From: Chloroflexota bacterium
Lineage (GTDB): Bacteria; Chloroflexota; Dehalococcoidia; Lucifugimonadales; Lucifugimonadaceae
Length of the DNA stretch: 55,818 nt
Assembly (NCBI GenBank): GCA_002730555.1
Contig: PCAM01000010.1
Coordinates: 1-55,818, forward strand
Direction: 5' to 3'
The translations under genes were made by a program, and so were the position numbers. A model generated the notes under the pieces. That model ran no database searches. It had not been told where the DNA came from and saw nothing but the letters and a program-made list of their open reading frames with translations. Shown here one piece after another: positions 7,724 to 15,939 of the stretch (positions are counted from its first letter, which is position 1; each line of letters begins with the position of its first letter).

Positions 7724-8647
7724 CTAACCCCGGCCGGCGTCGATGTCTGCCAGCACGGACTTAGCGTACTCAACGCTTCGTCCGTCGGCGAGCCACTGGT
7801 CGCCGTCGCGTGCGCCTTCGATCGCCATGTAGCCCTGGTAGTCGGCCTCCACCATCGCCGTGATGGCGTACCGGTAATCGATCTCGCCGTCCGGAATGGC
7901 GACCCGCAGGAATACCGAGCGCTCGTTCTCAGGGTGGAAAACCCGGAACAGGTTCTTGCAGTGCCAGTACACCGAGATCGGAGCGACCGACTTGATGTGC
8001 TCGTCTGTGCTCTCTTCCGGCGTGTCGTAGGTCCAGTAGACGTTGCCTAGGTCCGGGTTGATCCCGAAGTTCTCGCGGTCTACCAAGTCGTTGATCAGGT
8101 GCGCCGACCAGGAGTTGTCCACGAGTGTGTTCTGGTGGACTTCGACCGAGATCGTGACACCCTTGTCTCCGGCCGCATCGCTGGCGTCCTGCAGCTCGGT
8201 CGCGAGCCGCTCGTAGTCGTAAATCATAGCGTCACGGCTTGAATCCTGCGCCACGGTCCAGCCCGTGCTGCTGCCGGGCTTGCCCGGGTATCGTGCCGGT
8301 GCGCCGAGCGCTCCGTTTATGACGTCGGCGCCGACCGAATCCGCCATATCAACCATCTGGTGGAGTCTATCGCGGTTGGCCTTGTAGCCCTTTGCCTCGG
8401 TCAGAGATCCCCCACACCTGAGCACCAGGGCTGGGACGCCGTGGTCAGCTAGGCGCTTGCCGAAGTCTTTGACTTTCTGATTGGATCCCAGCGCCTCGAG
8501 CGCCTGGAAGCCGATCTCCATTCCGTCCATGCCGATGTCCTGGCATTTACCGAGGAACTGGTCCGTGTAGTCTTCAGCTTTAACGTCCCAGTTGGGCTGG
8601 CTCGCAGGGTACAGAGCGTGGCGGCGGTTTGCGTAGCAGAACTTCAT
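7724..8647 (-). CDS. Sugar phosphate isomerase/epimerase-like TIM barrel (copy 2)
   Basis: A 307-residue paralogue of the gene at 6570-7493, exactly the same length and collinear, with start ATG 8647 behind GAGGGT. Metal ligands are conserved: Glu in ISVEVHQN, Asp in INPDLGNV, His in SVYWHCKN and Glu in MAIEGA. The flanking arginine/serine segment (QDSSRDAMIYDYERLA) matches copy 1 as well. Differences cluster in the first 150 residues, where such barrels usually place substrate-contacting loops, so the two may act on different sugars. Separated from copy 1 by 230 bases of dispersed repeats, so separate promoters or a long polycistronic gap are possible. No signal peptide. Confidence 0.75.
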   Translation of the reverse strand: MKFCYANRRHALYPASQPNWDVKAEDYTDQFLGKCQDIGMDGMEIGFQALEALGSNQKVKDFGKRLADHGVPALVLRCGGSLTEAKGYKANRDRLHQMVDMADSVGADVINGALGAPARYPGKPGSSTGWTVAQDSSRDAMIYDYERLATELQDASDAAGDKGVTISVEVHQNTLVDNSWSAHLINDLVDRENFGINPDLGNVYWTYDTPEESTDEHIKSVAPISVYWHCKNLFRVFHPENERSVFLRVAIPDGEIDYRYAITAMVEADYQGYMAIEGARDGDQWLADGRSVEYAKSVLADIDAGRG

Positions 8648-9060
8648 TGGTACGACCCTCTTGTGGACTTAAGACTGACTGGTTATCGGGGCCCGGCGAG
8701 GCCGGACGTTTGGGCCCTGCCATCGGGCGGTTGAAATAGCTTCCCGTGAGCGGCGCGGAGTCTAGCACAGGGGCCGTCGAAATCTGTCCGGAAAACCCCA
8801 TGGCCCGCTCACAGGAACCAGAGAGGCACGCCTGTATGATGGCGCCGTTCCTGGAACTGGCTGTTCTGATGTTGGACGTGACGGCAAGCCATGAACGAGA
8901 TCGTCACAGAATCTTCTTTCTCGTCCTACATCTTCTCCCGCTGGGAGAAGGAAAATCCCACCCCTCCAAGCGGGAGAAGACGGAACGTCCAATACAGTCT
9001 CACCAGGCAAACAGGTCCCGTCCTCATCAACGAATCGAATCCCAGGGAGTTCCACCCCAC
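8648..9060. promoter_or_regulatory. Divergent intergenic region with repeats
   Basis: This 413-base gap separates the isomerase pair from the dehydratase operon and must hold both promoters. TGTATGAT near 8835 could be a -10 box for the plus strand, but no good -35 matches it. An open frame extends upstream of 9061 through the repeats here; that is chance. No gene is supported. Confidence 0.4.
8912..8980 (-). repeat. Family A repeat, reverse copy plus partial second copy
   Basis: CTTCTCCCGCTGGGAGAAGG with an upstream CTTCTTTCTCGTCC is a reverse-oriented family A element. A second truncated piece (CTCCAAGCGGGAGAAG) follows at once. Confidence 0.65.
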
Positions 9061-10236
9061 ATGAAGATCACCGATATCAAGGTCTGGCCGACCCGGGTCG
9101 CTGAAAACCGGTCCTGGATATTTGTCGAGGTCAACACTGACGAAGGCGTAACTGGGTTCGGCGAGGCCACAAACTCCGGCGGCGGCGGCGTGATCATGGT
9201 GGCCCGGATGGTGGAACTGGTTCGCGAGACCGTGCAGGGGGCCGACTTCGCAGAGGGCCTGATCGGCCAGAACGCCAACGAGATTGAGCGCATCTGGCAA
9301 AACCTTTATCGACGTTTCACCACCCTGGGTCCGCGCGGTCTCGTCACCTCGGTGATCAGCGGGATCGACATGGCGCTCTGGGACATCAAGGGCAAGACGC
9401 TGGGAGTTCCGATCTACGAACTGCTGGGCGGCAAGGTCAGGGACAGCATCCAGTTGTATACCCACGTGCGAAATCAAGACGACCCCACCATGGCGGCGGC
9501 GCACGCCCGTGAGCTGGTCGATATGGGCCACACCGCCCTCAAGACCGATCCCTTTGTCGAGATGCGGATCCGCCATCGGCGTTACCTGGACGGCCGGATT
9601 TCGGCCGCGGGCGCGCAGCACGGGATCGACGTGATGACCGCCATCCGGGAGGAGGTCGGCCCCGAGATCGATCTCATGGTCGATGCCCACGGCAACTTCA
9701 ACGTGCCCACGGCCATCGACCTCTGTAATCGCATGAAAGACGTCAGCCTGAACTGGTTCGAAGAACCGGTGCAACCGGAGAGCATCAACGCTCTCCGCCA
9801 GGTGAAGAACGGCACGGACACTCCGCTCTGTGTCGGCGAGCGTCTGTACACGCGCTACGACTTCGCCGATGTCCTGTCGGAGGGCCTCACGAACTACATC
9901 ATGCCGGACATCTGCTGGACGGGCGGGATATCCGAAATGCGGAAGATCGCCTCTCTTGCGGAGACCTACTACGTGCCGATCAGCCCTCATGACGCGCTGG
10001 GCACGCTGAACGTGGTGGGAGGCGCGCAGGTGATGATGGCCACGCCAAACTTCTACAGGCTTGAGACGGGCCCCGACACCGCGGACATCTACAACAAGGT
10101 GCTGAAGGAGCCGATCGAGTTTATCGGCGACCAGTTCACACTCCCCGATAAGCCGGGACTCGGGGTCGAGTTGGATACGGAATACTTGGCAGCGCACCCG
10201 GACCCGCACTGGGCGCAGGCGGGCGGCGGCGGCTAG
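9061..10236 (+). CDS. Mandelate racemase/muconate lactonizing enzyme family protein, probable aldonate dehydratase
   Basis: A 391-residue enolase-superfamily enzyme with an N-terminal capping domain (about 1-125) and a modified TIM barrel. ATG 9061 behind AGGGAG is chosen over an open upstream extension that consists of repeat DNA. Metal ligands are Asp208 (in VDAHGNF), Glu234 (WFEEPV) and Glu260 (VGERLYT). His210, two residues after Asp208, and His310 (ISPHDALG) are the likely acid/base residues, with Lys161 in ALKTDPF. The D-x-H arrangement fits galactonate/gluconate/mannonate-type acid-sugar dehydratases, which lose water to give a 2-keto-3-deoxy acid. First gene of an operon with two MFS carriers; the next start is 38 bases on. 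Exact sugar unknown. Confidence 0.85.
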   Translation: MKITDIKVWPTRVAENRSWIFVEVNTDEGVTGFGEATNSGGGGVIMVARMVELVRETVQGADFAEGLIGQNANEIERIWQNLYRRFTTLGPRGLVTSVISGIDMALWDIKGKTLGVPIYELLGGKVRDSIQLYTHVRNQDDPTMAAAHARELVDMGHTALKTDPFVEMRIRHRRYLDGRISAAGAQHGIDVMTAIREEVGPEIDLMVDAHGNFNVPTAIDLCNRMKDVSLNWFEEPVQPESINALRQVKNGTDTPLCVGERLYTRYDFADVLSEGLTNYIMPDICWTGGISEMRKIASLAETYYVPISPHDALGTLNVVGGAQVMMATPNFYRLETGPDTADIYNKVLKEPIEFIGDQFTLPDKPGLGVELDTEYLAAHPDPHWAQAGGGG

Positions 10237-10273
10237 CCCGGCGGCCACGGCGAACATCCCGACGACGACGGGG

Positions 10274-11437
10274 TTGAGCCGGGGCCAACGCAACCGCGGG
10301 ATAGTCCTTGTAACGGCGGCCACCTTCTTCATGTGGGGGTCGCTATACCTCTACGTCCCGTTCCTGCCGATCCGCGCTCAGGACCTCGGCGCCAGCAACA
10401 CGATGGTGGGCGCTGTGATCGCGTCCTACGCCATCGCGCAGGTCGCGCTCCGGATACCGATCGGCGTCGCCTCCGACCTGTTGGGTCGGCGCAAGCCGTT
10501 CGCCTTGATCGCAATTGCGTCCGCCATCCTGGGAGCGCTCTGGCTCGGCGTATCCCCCAATCCGCTCAACATGTTCTTCGCCCGAACCGTCACCGGGATT
10601 GCCGGCGCAGGCTGGGTGGCGCTCAGCATCCTGTACGCCTCCTACTTCACGACCAAAGGCACAGCCGGGGCGATGTCCCGGATCATGGCCGTCAACGGCA
10701 TCGCACTGGTGCTGGCGACGCTGACCGGCGGCTGGATAGCGGAACTCATCAGCCCAGCCGCAACCTTCTATTCGGGAGTGATCGCGGGGGCCATCGGGTT
10801 CCTGCTGCTGCTCATGGCGCCGGAACCGCCGATGGGCGAACGCAAAGCGTACTCAAAGGCGATCTTTTTATCGGTCGCACGCACGCCGCTCTTAATCTTG
10901 GTCTCGATCATCTCGGTGTTCGCCCACTTTGTTACCTTCGCGACCTCCTTCAGCTTCATCCCCATCTATGCCCGTGAAATTGGCGGCTCGGAATCCCAGA
11001 TCGGCTACATCAGCACAGCGATGTTCGCCGGCGGGGTGCTGGGGACGATCGCCGCTCCGTACATAGCGCGGAGAATCGAGTATCCGCGGGCCGTGCTCCT
11101 CGGGCTGGGCTTGATGGGCGCCTCCGCGGTAATAGTCCCGGCGCTGGACGGTGTGCTGGGTCTGGGTGTCAGTCAGTTCTTCGGGGGATTCGGACGCGGC
11201 CTTGAAGCAGCGCTATTGATGACCCTGGCCGTGCTATCTGTCGCTCCAGCCATGCGCGCCACGGCGATGGGCATGTTCCAGGCCGTGTACGCCATCGGCA
11301 TGATCGCCGGACCGGTCGTGGCCGGAGTTGTGGCGGACAGCGTGGACATCGACGCCGTGTTCTACCTGGCGACGGCAATAGCGATGATCGGCGGGGCGCT
11401 GGTGTTCCTGGGCCGGATTCCGCAAAGAGCGGAGTGA
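10274..11437 (+). CDS. MFS transporter, DHA1-like (copy 1)
   Basis: A 387-residue, twelve-segment major facilitator carrier starting at TTG 10274, 38 bases after the dehydratase stop. The signature loop reads SDLLGRRKPFALI (D-x-x-G-R-R-K/R type). SLYLYVPFLPIRAQDLGASN at the first helix and periplasmic edge is nearly repeated in the next gene. The Shine-Dalgarno is weak, so translation may be coupled to the dehydratase. It is likely to import the dehydratase substrate, or to export a by-product; the family covers both drug efflux and sugar or organic-acid uptake. Confidence 0.8.
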   Translation: MSRGQRNRGIVLVTAATFFMWGSLYLYVPFLPIRAQDLGASNTMVGAVIASYAIAQVALRIPIGVASDLLGRRKPFALIAIASAILGALWLGVSPNPLNMFFARTVTGIAGAGWVALSILYASYFTTKGTAGAMSRIMAVNGIALVLATLTGGWIAELISPAATFYSGVIAGAIGFLLLLMAPEPPMGERKAYSKAIFLSVARTPLLILVSIISVFAHFVTFATSFSFIPIYAREIGGSESQIGYISTAMFAGGVLGTIAAPYIARRIEYPRAVLLGLGLMGASAVIVPALDGVLGLGVSQFFGGFGRGLEAALLMTLAVLSVAPAMRATAMGMFQAVYAIGMIAGPVVAGVVADSVDIDAVFYLATAIAMIGGALVFLGRIPQRAE

Positions 11438-11444
11438 GAAGATA

Positions 11445-11482
11445 TTCTCTCCCAATCGGAGTGGGTTAGGGTGAGGGAGAAG
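11445..11482 (+). repeat. Family A repeat between the paired MFS genes
   Basis: TTCTCTCCCAATCGGAGTGG followed by GGGTGAGGGAGAAG. The hairpin is imperfect. It lies inside the presumed operon. Confidence 0.6.
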
Positions 11483-11519
11483 TCCGAATCTCGACCTCAC
11501 CAACCACCCGGGAATACAG

Positions 11520-12737
11520 ATGATCGTCCAACCAGGAGGAATGGCGCCCGGCCTGGAAGTCGTCCCCGGGCTGACGGACGCCGCGGCCCGACGTGGGATC
11601 ATCACCGTCGCCGCGGCGACGATCTTCCTGTACCTGTCGCTCTACCTGTACGTCCCGTTCCTGCCGCTCCGGGCCGCCGAGCTTGGCGCCAGCAACACGA
11701 TGATCGGGCTAGTGATCGCCGGGTTCGCAGTTGGCCAGGTCGTGCTCAGGCTGCCCATCGGCATCGGCGCCGATCTCATCGGACGCCGGAAGCCCTTTGC
11801 AGTTGGTTCGCTGGCGCTTGCGACCGTGGGTGGACTAGGCCTGGCGCTCGCCCCGAATACAGGAATGCTGTTCGCGGCCCGATTGCTGACCGGCGCGTCG
11901 GTGGCCGGGTGGGTGGCGATCACGGTCCTGTTTTCCTCTTATTACCGTCCGAACGACACGGCAAAAGCGATGTCCCGGATCATGACGGTCTGGGCCGCCG
12001 GGCTGGTGCTGGGGACATTTGCCGGCGGTGTAGTGGCCGAAGTCTTTGGTACCGAAGCCACCTTCTGGGGATCTGTGGGTGCAGGCGCTATCGGCACGGC
12101 GCTCATCGTGTCGGCCCCGGAGCCGCGTAAGGAGTCGGCGGAGCGCTACGGCTTCGCGACCGTGAGGCAAGTCGCGTCCTCCGGCCTCCTCTTGCGGTTG
12201 GCCGTCATCGGCATCGGCGTGCAGTTCATCGCCTTCGCAACCTACTTTGCCTTCATCCCGGTCTACGCCGAGAGCTTCGGAGCGTCGCTCTCCACGATCG
12301 GCTACATCACCACGTTCACGCTGGCGGCGGCGATGGCCGGAACGCTGATCACGCCGATGGTCATCGGACGGGTCGGGTACCGGGTCACCGTGACCGGAGC
12401 ACTGGTCGTGGTCGGAACCGCCACCGCAGCCGTAACCCTCGCCGATACCTCTGCTCCGCTATTCCTCATCCAGGGCGTCGCGGGCCTGGGCCACGGCGTC
12501 CTTTCAGCTGCGCTCATGGCGCTTGTAGCGATGACGGCTATCCCGCGACTGCGAGCGACGGCGATGGGTCTATACCAGTCGATGTACGGCGTGGGCGTAC
12601 TGGCCGGACCGCTGGTGGCGGGAGTGGTGGCGGACGGGCCCGGGCTAGACGGTGTGTTCCTGGTCACGGCGATCGTGGCTGCCGGCGCTGCCGTGATGGC
12701 GCTCGTCACCCGGATGCCCCGCACCACGGGGAATTGA
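11520..12737 (+). CDS. MFS transporter, DHA1-like (copy 2)
   Basis: A 405-residue paralogue of the preceding carrier. Two starts are possible: ATG 11520, or ATG 11541 immediately after AGGAGGA, which is too close for normal initiation. I keep 11520. Twelve hydrophobic segments; the cytosolic motif is ADLIGRRKPFAVG, and the first periplasmic edge (YLYVPFLPLRAAELGASNTM) parallels copy 1. The same Tyr/Pro-rich helix ends and the GLYQSMYGVGVLAGPLVAG segment near the C-terminus support a common, now diverged, substrate type. Tandem duplication with a family A repeat between the copies. Confidence 0.8.
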   Translation: MIVQPGGMAPGLEVVPGLTDAAARRGIITVAAATIFLYLSLYLYVPFLPLRAAELGASNTMIGLVIAGFAVGQVVLRLPIGIGADLIGRRKPFAVGSLALATVGGLGLALAPNTGMLFAARLLTGASVAGWVAITVLFSSYYRPNDTAKAMSRIMTVWAAGLVLGTFAGGVVAEVFGTEATFWGSVGAGAIGTALIVSAPEPRKESAERYGFATVRQVASSGLLLRLAVIGIGVQFIAFATYFAFIPVYAESFGASLSTIGYITTFTLAAAMAGTLITPMVIGRVGYRVTVTGALVVVGTATAAVTLADTSAPLFLIQGVAGLGHGVLSAALMALVAMTAIPRLRATAMGLYQSMYGVGVLAGPLVAGVVADGPGLDGVFLVTAIVAAGAAVMALVTRMPRTTGN

Positions 12738-12804
12738 GGGCAACAGGCTGTTCCGATCGGACCCGGGCGCTTTATGGCATGATCCGCCCCGCCTGGTAGC
12801 TGGA

Positions 12805-12843
12805 TGTTTGCGACATACGTAAATACCCGTTGCGTCGCAAACA
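12805..12843. repeat. Perfect 10-bp inverted repeat, possible operator
   Basis: TGTTTGCGAC (12805-12814) and GTCGCAAACA (12834-12843) are exact complements around a 19-base AT-richer spacer, between the MFS gene and the DinB-like gene. There is no T-tract, so it is not a normal terminator. The spacing suits two half-sites of a dimeric regulator. Inference. Confidence 0.45.
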
Positions 12844-13013
12844 ATTCAGTCCCACCAGGATGGCGTGGATATCGCTTCGCCTGGTCCGGTTGCCGCTCAT
12901 AAACCGTGACGACTAACGTCCAGGATTGAAGTGCCGCGCAATGCCAATATTTGACAGCCGCCACGCTCCGTCCGAGACTCCGCGCAGGCAGACCAGAGAA
13001 AGGCAGATAACGA

Positions 13014-13670
13014 TTGACCGGAGAAGCCACGGGTTCCCAAAGTGGCCGCTCACTACTACCGGGTTTCTGGGAGGTCGGCGCCTCCATCCACTCGGAGATC
13101 GAAGGGCTGACCGAAGAGCAGTTGAACTGGACATCGGATCGTTTTGAGTGGGCCGCGTGGAGCATCTCAAGGCAGACCAGCCACATGGCGTCGATGCTGT
13201 ACCGTTGGATGCTGCTTCGCTGGGGAGATCAGCTATACCCGGATGGATCGGGCCGGGATGAAAAGCAGGTAACTGCGCTGGCCGCGTCGGCGACCGATCG
13301 GGCGCTGGACGAGAACCTGTTCCAGGACATCGACGACATCACCCGTGCCCTGGACAACGCCCTGGCGCTGGCCCGGGCGGCGCTGACCGCCCACACCGTC
13401 GACCAGATGCGAAACATGACCATTGAGTCGGAACAGGGACCGCACTGGGATCTCATGATCAACGCCCACCCGACCGGAATCGATCGCAACCGGGATACGG
13501 GAGTCTCCATCCTCACCATGGAAGGCACGTTCCGGCACATGTATTTCGAACTGATCACCCACACCTTCAACATCCAGCGCCTCAAGCGAGCACAGGGCCT
13601 GGAGACGGTCGTCGATCTGCCCTGGGTCGGCTACTACACGCTGGACGGCTGGGACATATCGGAAGCGTAA
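13014..13670 (+). CDS. DinB-like four-helix-bundle protein
   Basis: A 218-residue soluble protein. The start is TTG 13014 with GAAAGG upstream. Predicted long helices carry histidines in the DinB/maleylpyruvate-isomerase style: the first in RQTSHMASMLYRW (near residue 62) and two in FRHMYFELITHTF (near residue 180), which would make a His3 metal site. DinB-like proteins often act as metal-dependent thiol transferases or hydrolases, and many remain unassigned. It is longer than the usual ~160 residues because of a polar insert in the middle (around residues 75-150). Followed after 231 bases of repeats by an epimerase gene; an operon link is uncertain. Confidence 0.6.
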   Translation: MTGEATGSQSGRSLLPGFWEVGASIHSEIEGLTEEQLNWTSDRFEWAAWSISRQTSHMASMLYRWMLLRWGDQLYPDGSGRDEKQVTALAASATDRALDENLFQDIDDITRALDNALALARAALTAHTVDQMRNMTIESEQGPHWDLMINAHPTGIDRNRDTGVSILTMEGTFRHMYFELITHTFNIQRLKRAQGLETVVDLPWVGYYTLDGWDISEA

Positions 13671-13689
13671 CGTCGCGTAGCCGAAAACT

Positions 13690-13724
13690 TCCTCTCCGGC
13701 GGGGGAGGCCGAGGTGAGGGAGAT
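13690..13724 (+). repeat. Family A repeat copy
   Basis: CCTCTCCGGCGGGGGAGG hairpin followed by GAGGTGAGGGAGA, directly after the DinB-like gene. Confidence 0.6.
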
Positions 13725-13819
13725 CAGAGGTTCTTCGATCGAGAGTGTCGCAACCGAAAAGTCTCAAGGTGAACATCCTTCGACTTCGCCCGGGACGGCA
13801 TTCGAGGGTTTAAGACAGT

Positions 13820-13858
13820 GTAGAGGCGTATGGCAATTCGCCCGCCCCCTCTCCCGGC
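13820..13858 (+). repeat. Family C/A composite repeat
   Basis: GTAGAGGCGTATGGCAATTCG followed by CCCCTCTCCCGG. A spurious in-frame ATG lies in it, which is why the epimerase start is placed downstream at 13902. Confidence 0.6.
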
Positions 13859-13901
13859 CACAACGTGGTTTTACACAACACCCAGCCAAACGGAGACCAA
13901 C

Positions 13902-14810
13902 TTGCCAGATAAGCGAAAAGTCCTGATAACCGGCGGGGCCGGGTATCTGACAGGGATGTTGTGCGAAGGATTGTCGGACCGATTCGACTTCACGCTGGTC
14001 GACGCCGTCGAAAAGCGTGAGGGCGACCCGCGCCCGGATGTCGTGGTTCGGGACTTGATCGACCCCGACACCTCAAAGTACGAGGATGTTTTCGAGGGCG
14101 TCGACACCGTCATCCACCTCGCCTACAAAAACCCCGGCGGCATGTTCGGCAACGCCGTGCCGCCGCTGGAGCGTTTTCCGATAGAGATGGAGAACATCCA
14201 GATGATGTTCAATGTCCTCACGTGCGCCCACCGCACCGGGGTGCGCAGAGTGCTGATCGCCACCTCCAACTCCGTGACGAGCTGGACCGAGCAGAACCGT
14301 ATCCACTCGCGCCTGCAGGATGTGATTCACCCGGACGACGCCCCGTTCCCTGCGTCCTTCTACGGCTGGGCCAAGCTCTCGTACGAGCAGCTCGCTTTCC
14401 TGTTTGCCAACGGGGATGTCGGCCGCAAGATGGATATCGTGTCGATGCGCATCGGAGCGCCGCGGCCGGTGGAACTGGCTGGCTATGGTGACGACATGAA
14501 CCGCTACAAACGGGACCTCGCCGCTTACATCAGCCCGCGCGACTGGCGGCATTTTGTGACTCAGGCCATCGAAACGGAAGACATCACCAACTCAGACGGC
14601 GTGCCGTTCATCGTTTGCTACGTGGTGAGCGAGAACACCCGTCGTTTCATGTCGATCGAGAACTCGCGGCGGATCCTCAACTACAATCCGGAGGACGATG
14701 CCGAGGTGATCTGGGCCGAAGATGTACGGCAGGCGCTGACCGGGGAGAACCCGCACCCCGGGCGCGTCGGGCCGGGCCGAGCGGGCGGAGCGTCTACACG
14801 GGGCAAGTGA
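13902..14810 (+). CDS. NAD-dependent epimerase/dehydratase (extended SDR)
   Basis: A 302-residue extended short-chain dehydrogenase/reductase. TTG 13902 with GGAG 6 bases upstream is the best start; the frame is open further up only through repeat DNA. The nucleotide-binding loop is VLITGGAGYLTG at residues 6-17, and the active-site pair is YGWAK (Tyr-x-x-x-Lys), with a preceding Ser in ATSNSVTSW. The nearest described groups are uronate dehydrogenase and UDP-sugar epimerases. Uronate dehydrogenases oxidise uronic acids to aldaro-lactones with NAD, which would suit a sugar-acid locus. The C-terminus is Gly/Arg rich and probably disordered. Eleven bases separate it from the metallo-hydrolase, so the two are co-transcribed. 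Confidence 0.75.
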   Translation: MPDKRKVLITGGAGYLTGMLCEGLSDRFDFTLVDAVEKREGDPRPDVVVRDLIDPDTSKYEDVFEGVDTVIHLAYKNPGGMFGNAVPPLERFPIEMENIQMMFNVLTCAHRTGVRRVLIATSNSVTSWTEQNRIHSRLQDVIHPDDAPFPASFYGWAKLSYEQLAFLFANGDVGRKMDIVSMRIGAPRPVELAGYGDDMNRYKRDLAAYISPRDWRHFVTQAIETEDITNSDGVPFIVCYVVSENTRRFMSIENSRRILNYNPEDDAEVIWAEDVRQALTGENPHPGRVGPGRAGGASTRGK

Positions 14811-14820
14811 GGAGGGGATT

Positions 14821-15684
14821 ATGGGCGGTGGCGTTTTAGAGGTGACCTTGCTTGGCACGGGTTCGCCGATCTTTGTGCCGGGACGGTACTCGATCAGCAC
14901 ACTGATCCGTGCTGGCGACGAATATCTACTTATCGACTGCGGCCGCGGGGCCGGTATTCGCCTCCATGAAACGGGCCTGCATCCAGGCCAAGTCAACAAG
15001 CTCTTCCTGACCCATCTGCACTCCGACCATGTCGTCGGAATTCCTGACTTCTACATCTCCGGCTGGTTCACCACGTTCGGCAGACGGCAGGGACCCTTCC
15101 GGGTCTGGGGACCGGACGGTACGGTGGCGATGATGGCGGACATGGACAAGACCTTCGAGTTCGATGAACGCGTCCGCGCTGCCGAAATGCAGATCCACCA
15201 CAACGCCAACGAAACGCATGACATCGAACCCGGCCTAGTGTTCGATGAAGCCGGAATCCGCGTGACCGCTTTTTACGTCGACCACCGGCCCATCGACCCG
15301 GCCCTGGGATTCAAGGTTGAGTACGCCGGTCGCAGCGTCGTCCTGTCCGGCGACACACGCCCGACCGAATCAGTGGCCGAGCACGGAACGGGCGCCGACC
15401 TACTTATCCATGAAGTGATTTGCGGTAACAAGGAAGACTCACCGGATCCGGAGCAGTTCGAACGGATCATCGCCCATCACACCTCGCCACAACAGGCGGG
15501 GCATATCTTCAGCAAGACCCGTCCCCGTCTTGCCGCGTACTCACACGTCATCCTGTTGGCCGGCGTCACCGCCGACGATCTTGAAGCGCAGACGCGGGAG
15601 ACCTACGACGGTCCGCTGCTGGTGGGCGAAGACCTGACACGGATAACGGTCAGGGATGAAATCACTGTGGAGCGATTGGGCTGA
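14821..15684 (+). CDS. MBL-fold metallo-hydrolase, RNase Z/arylsulfatase-like
   Basis: A 287-residue metallo-beta-lactamase-fold enzyme. ATG 14821 sits behind GAGGAGGGG. The zinc motif HLHSDH is at residues 65-70, followed by His in VDHRP, Asp in SGDTR and a late His (AYSHV). The order, and the GTGSP motif near the N-terminus, match the RNase Z/ElaC-like branch, which includes tRNA 3' processing enzymes, arylsulfatases and phosphodiesterases. It has an insert around residues 75-130 (YISGWFTTFGRRQGPFRVWG), common in these. Because it is coupled to a sugar-acid epimerase, a lactonase or ester hydrolase role is as likely as RNA processing. Confidence 0.7.
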   Translation: MGGGVLEVTLLGTGSPIFVPGRYSISTLIRAGDEYLLIDCGRGAGIRLHETGLHPGQVNKLFLTHLHSDHVVGIPDFYISGWFTTFGRRQGPFRVWGPDGTVAMMADMDKTFEFDERVRAAEMQIHHNANETHDIEPGLVFDEAGIRVTAFYVDHRPIDPALGFKVEYAGRSVVLSGDTRPTESVAEHGTGADLLIHEVICGNKEDSPDPEQFERIIAHHTSPQQAGHIFSKTRPRLAAYSHVILLAGVTADDLEAQTRETYDGPLLVGEDLTRITVRDEITVERLG

Positions 15685-15784
15685 TTTTGGCGGGGCATTC
15701 CGGCATTAAATCCCGACGCTCTGACAAAGACGGCCCGAGCAAGCCCCGTCCCCTGCAACGCGTTACGCGCACCCGACGTTTTGC

Positions 15785-15828
15785 CCCTCACTCCTCCTCG
15801 GGAGAAGGCTGGGACGAGGGAGGAGAAC
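15785..15828 (+). repeat. Family A repeat, diverged copy
   Basis: CTCCTCCTCGGGAGAAGG with GGGACGAGGGAGGAGAA. A CTCCGAGAACCTCAGGGC motif, also seen near 7605, follows at about 15876. The 255-base gap holds no gene. Confidence 0.5.
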
Positions 15829-15939
15829 CGCCGACAAGCGGTCGTCCCGCCACCGCGTTGTCGCACCGCCCGGCCCTCCGAGAACCTCAGGGCGCTGATG
15901 TGGAGCCCCAGAACGCTGGCGGCTCAGTGCTGACCTGAC

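Noticed and set aside
8746-9060. 105-codon N-terminal extension of the dehydratase
   Set aside because: Consists of family A repeat sequence; the family starts at the MKITDIKVWP strand, and AGGGAG precedes ATG 9061.
8926-10332. 468-codon open frame antisense to the dehydratase
   Set aside because: It lies wholly opposite a gene with clear catalytic motifs and begins in repeat DNA; high GC makes long antisense frames common.
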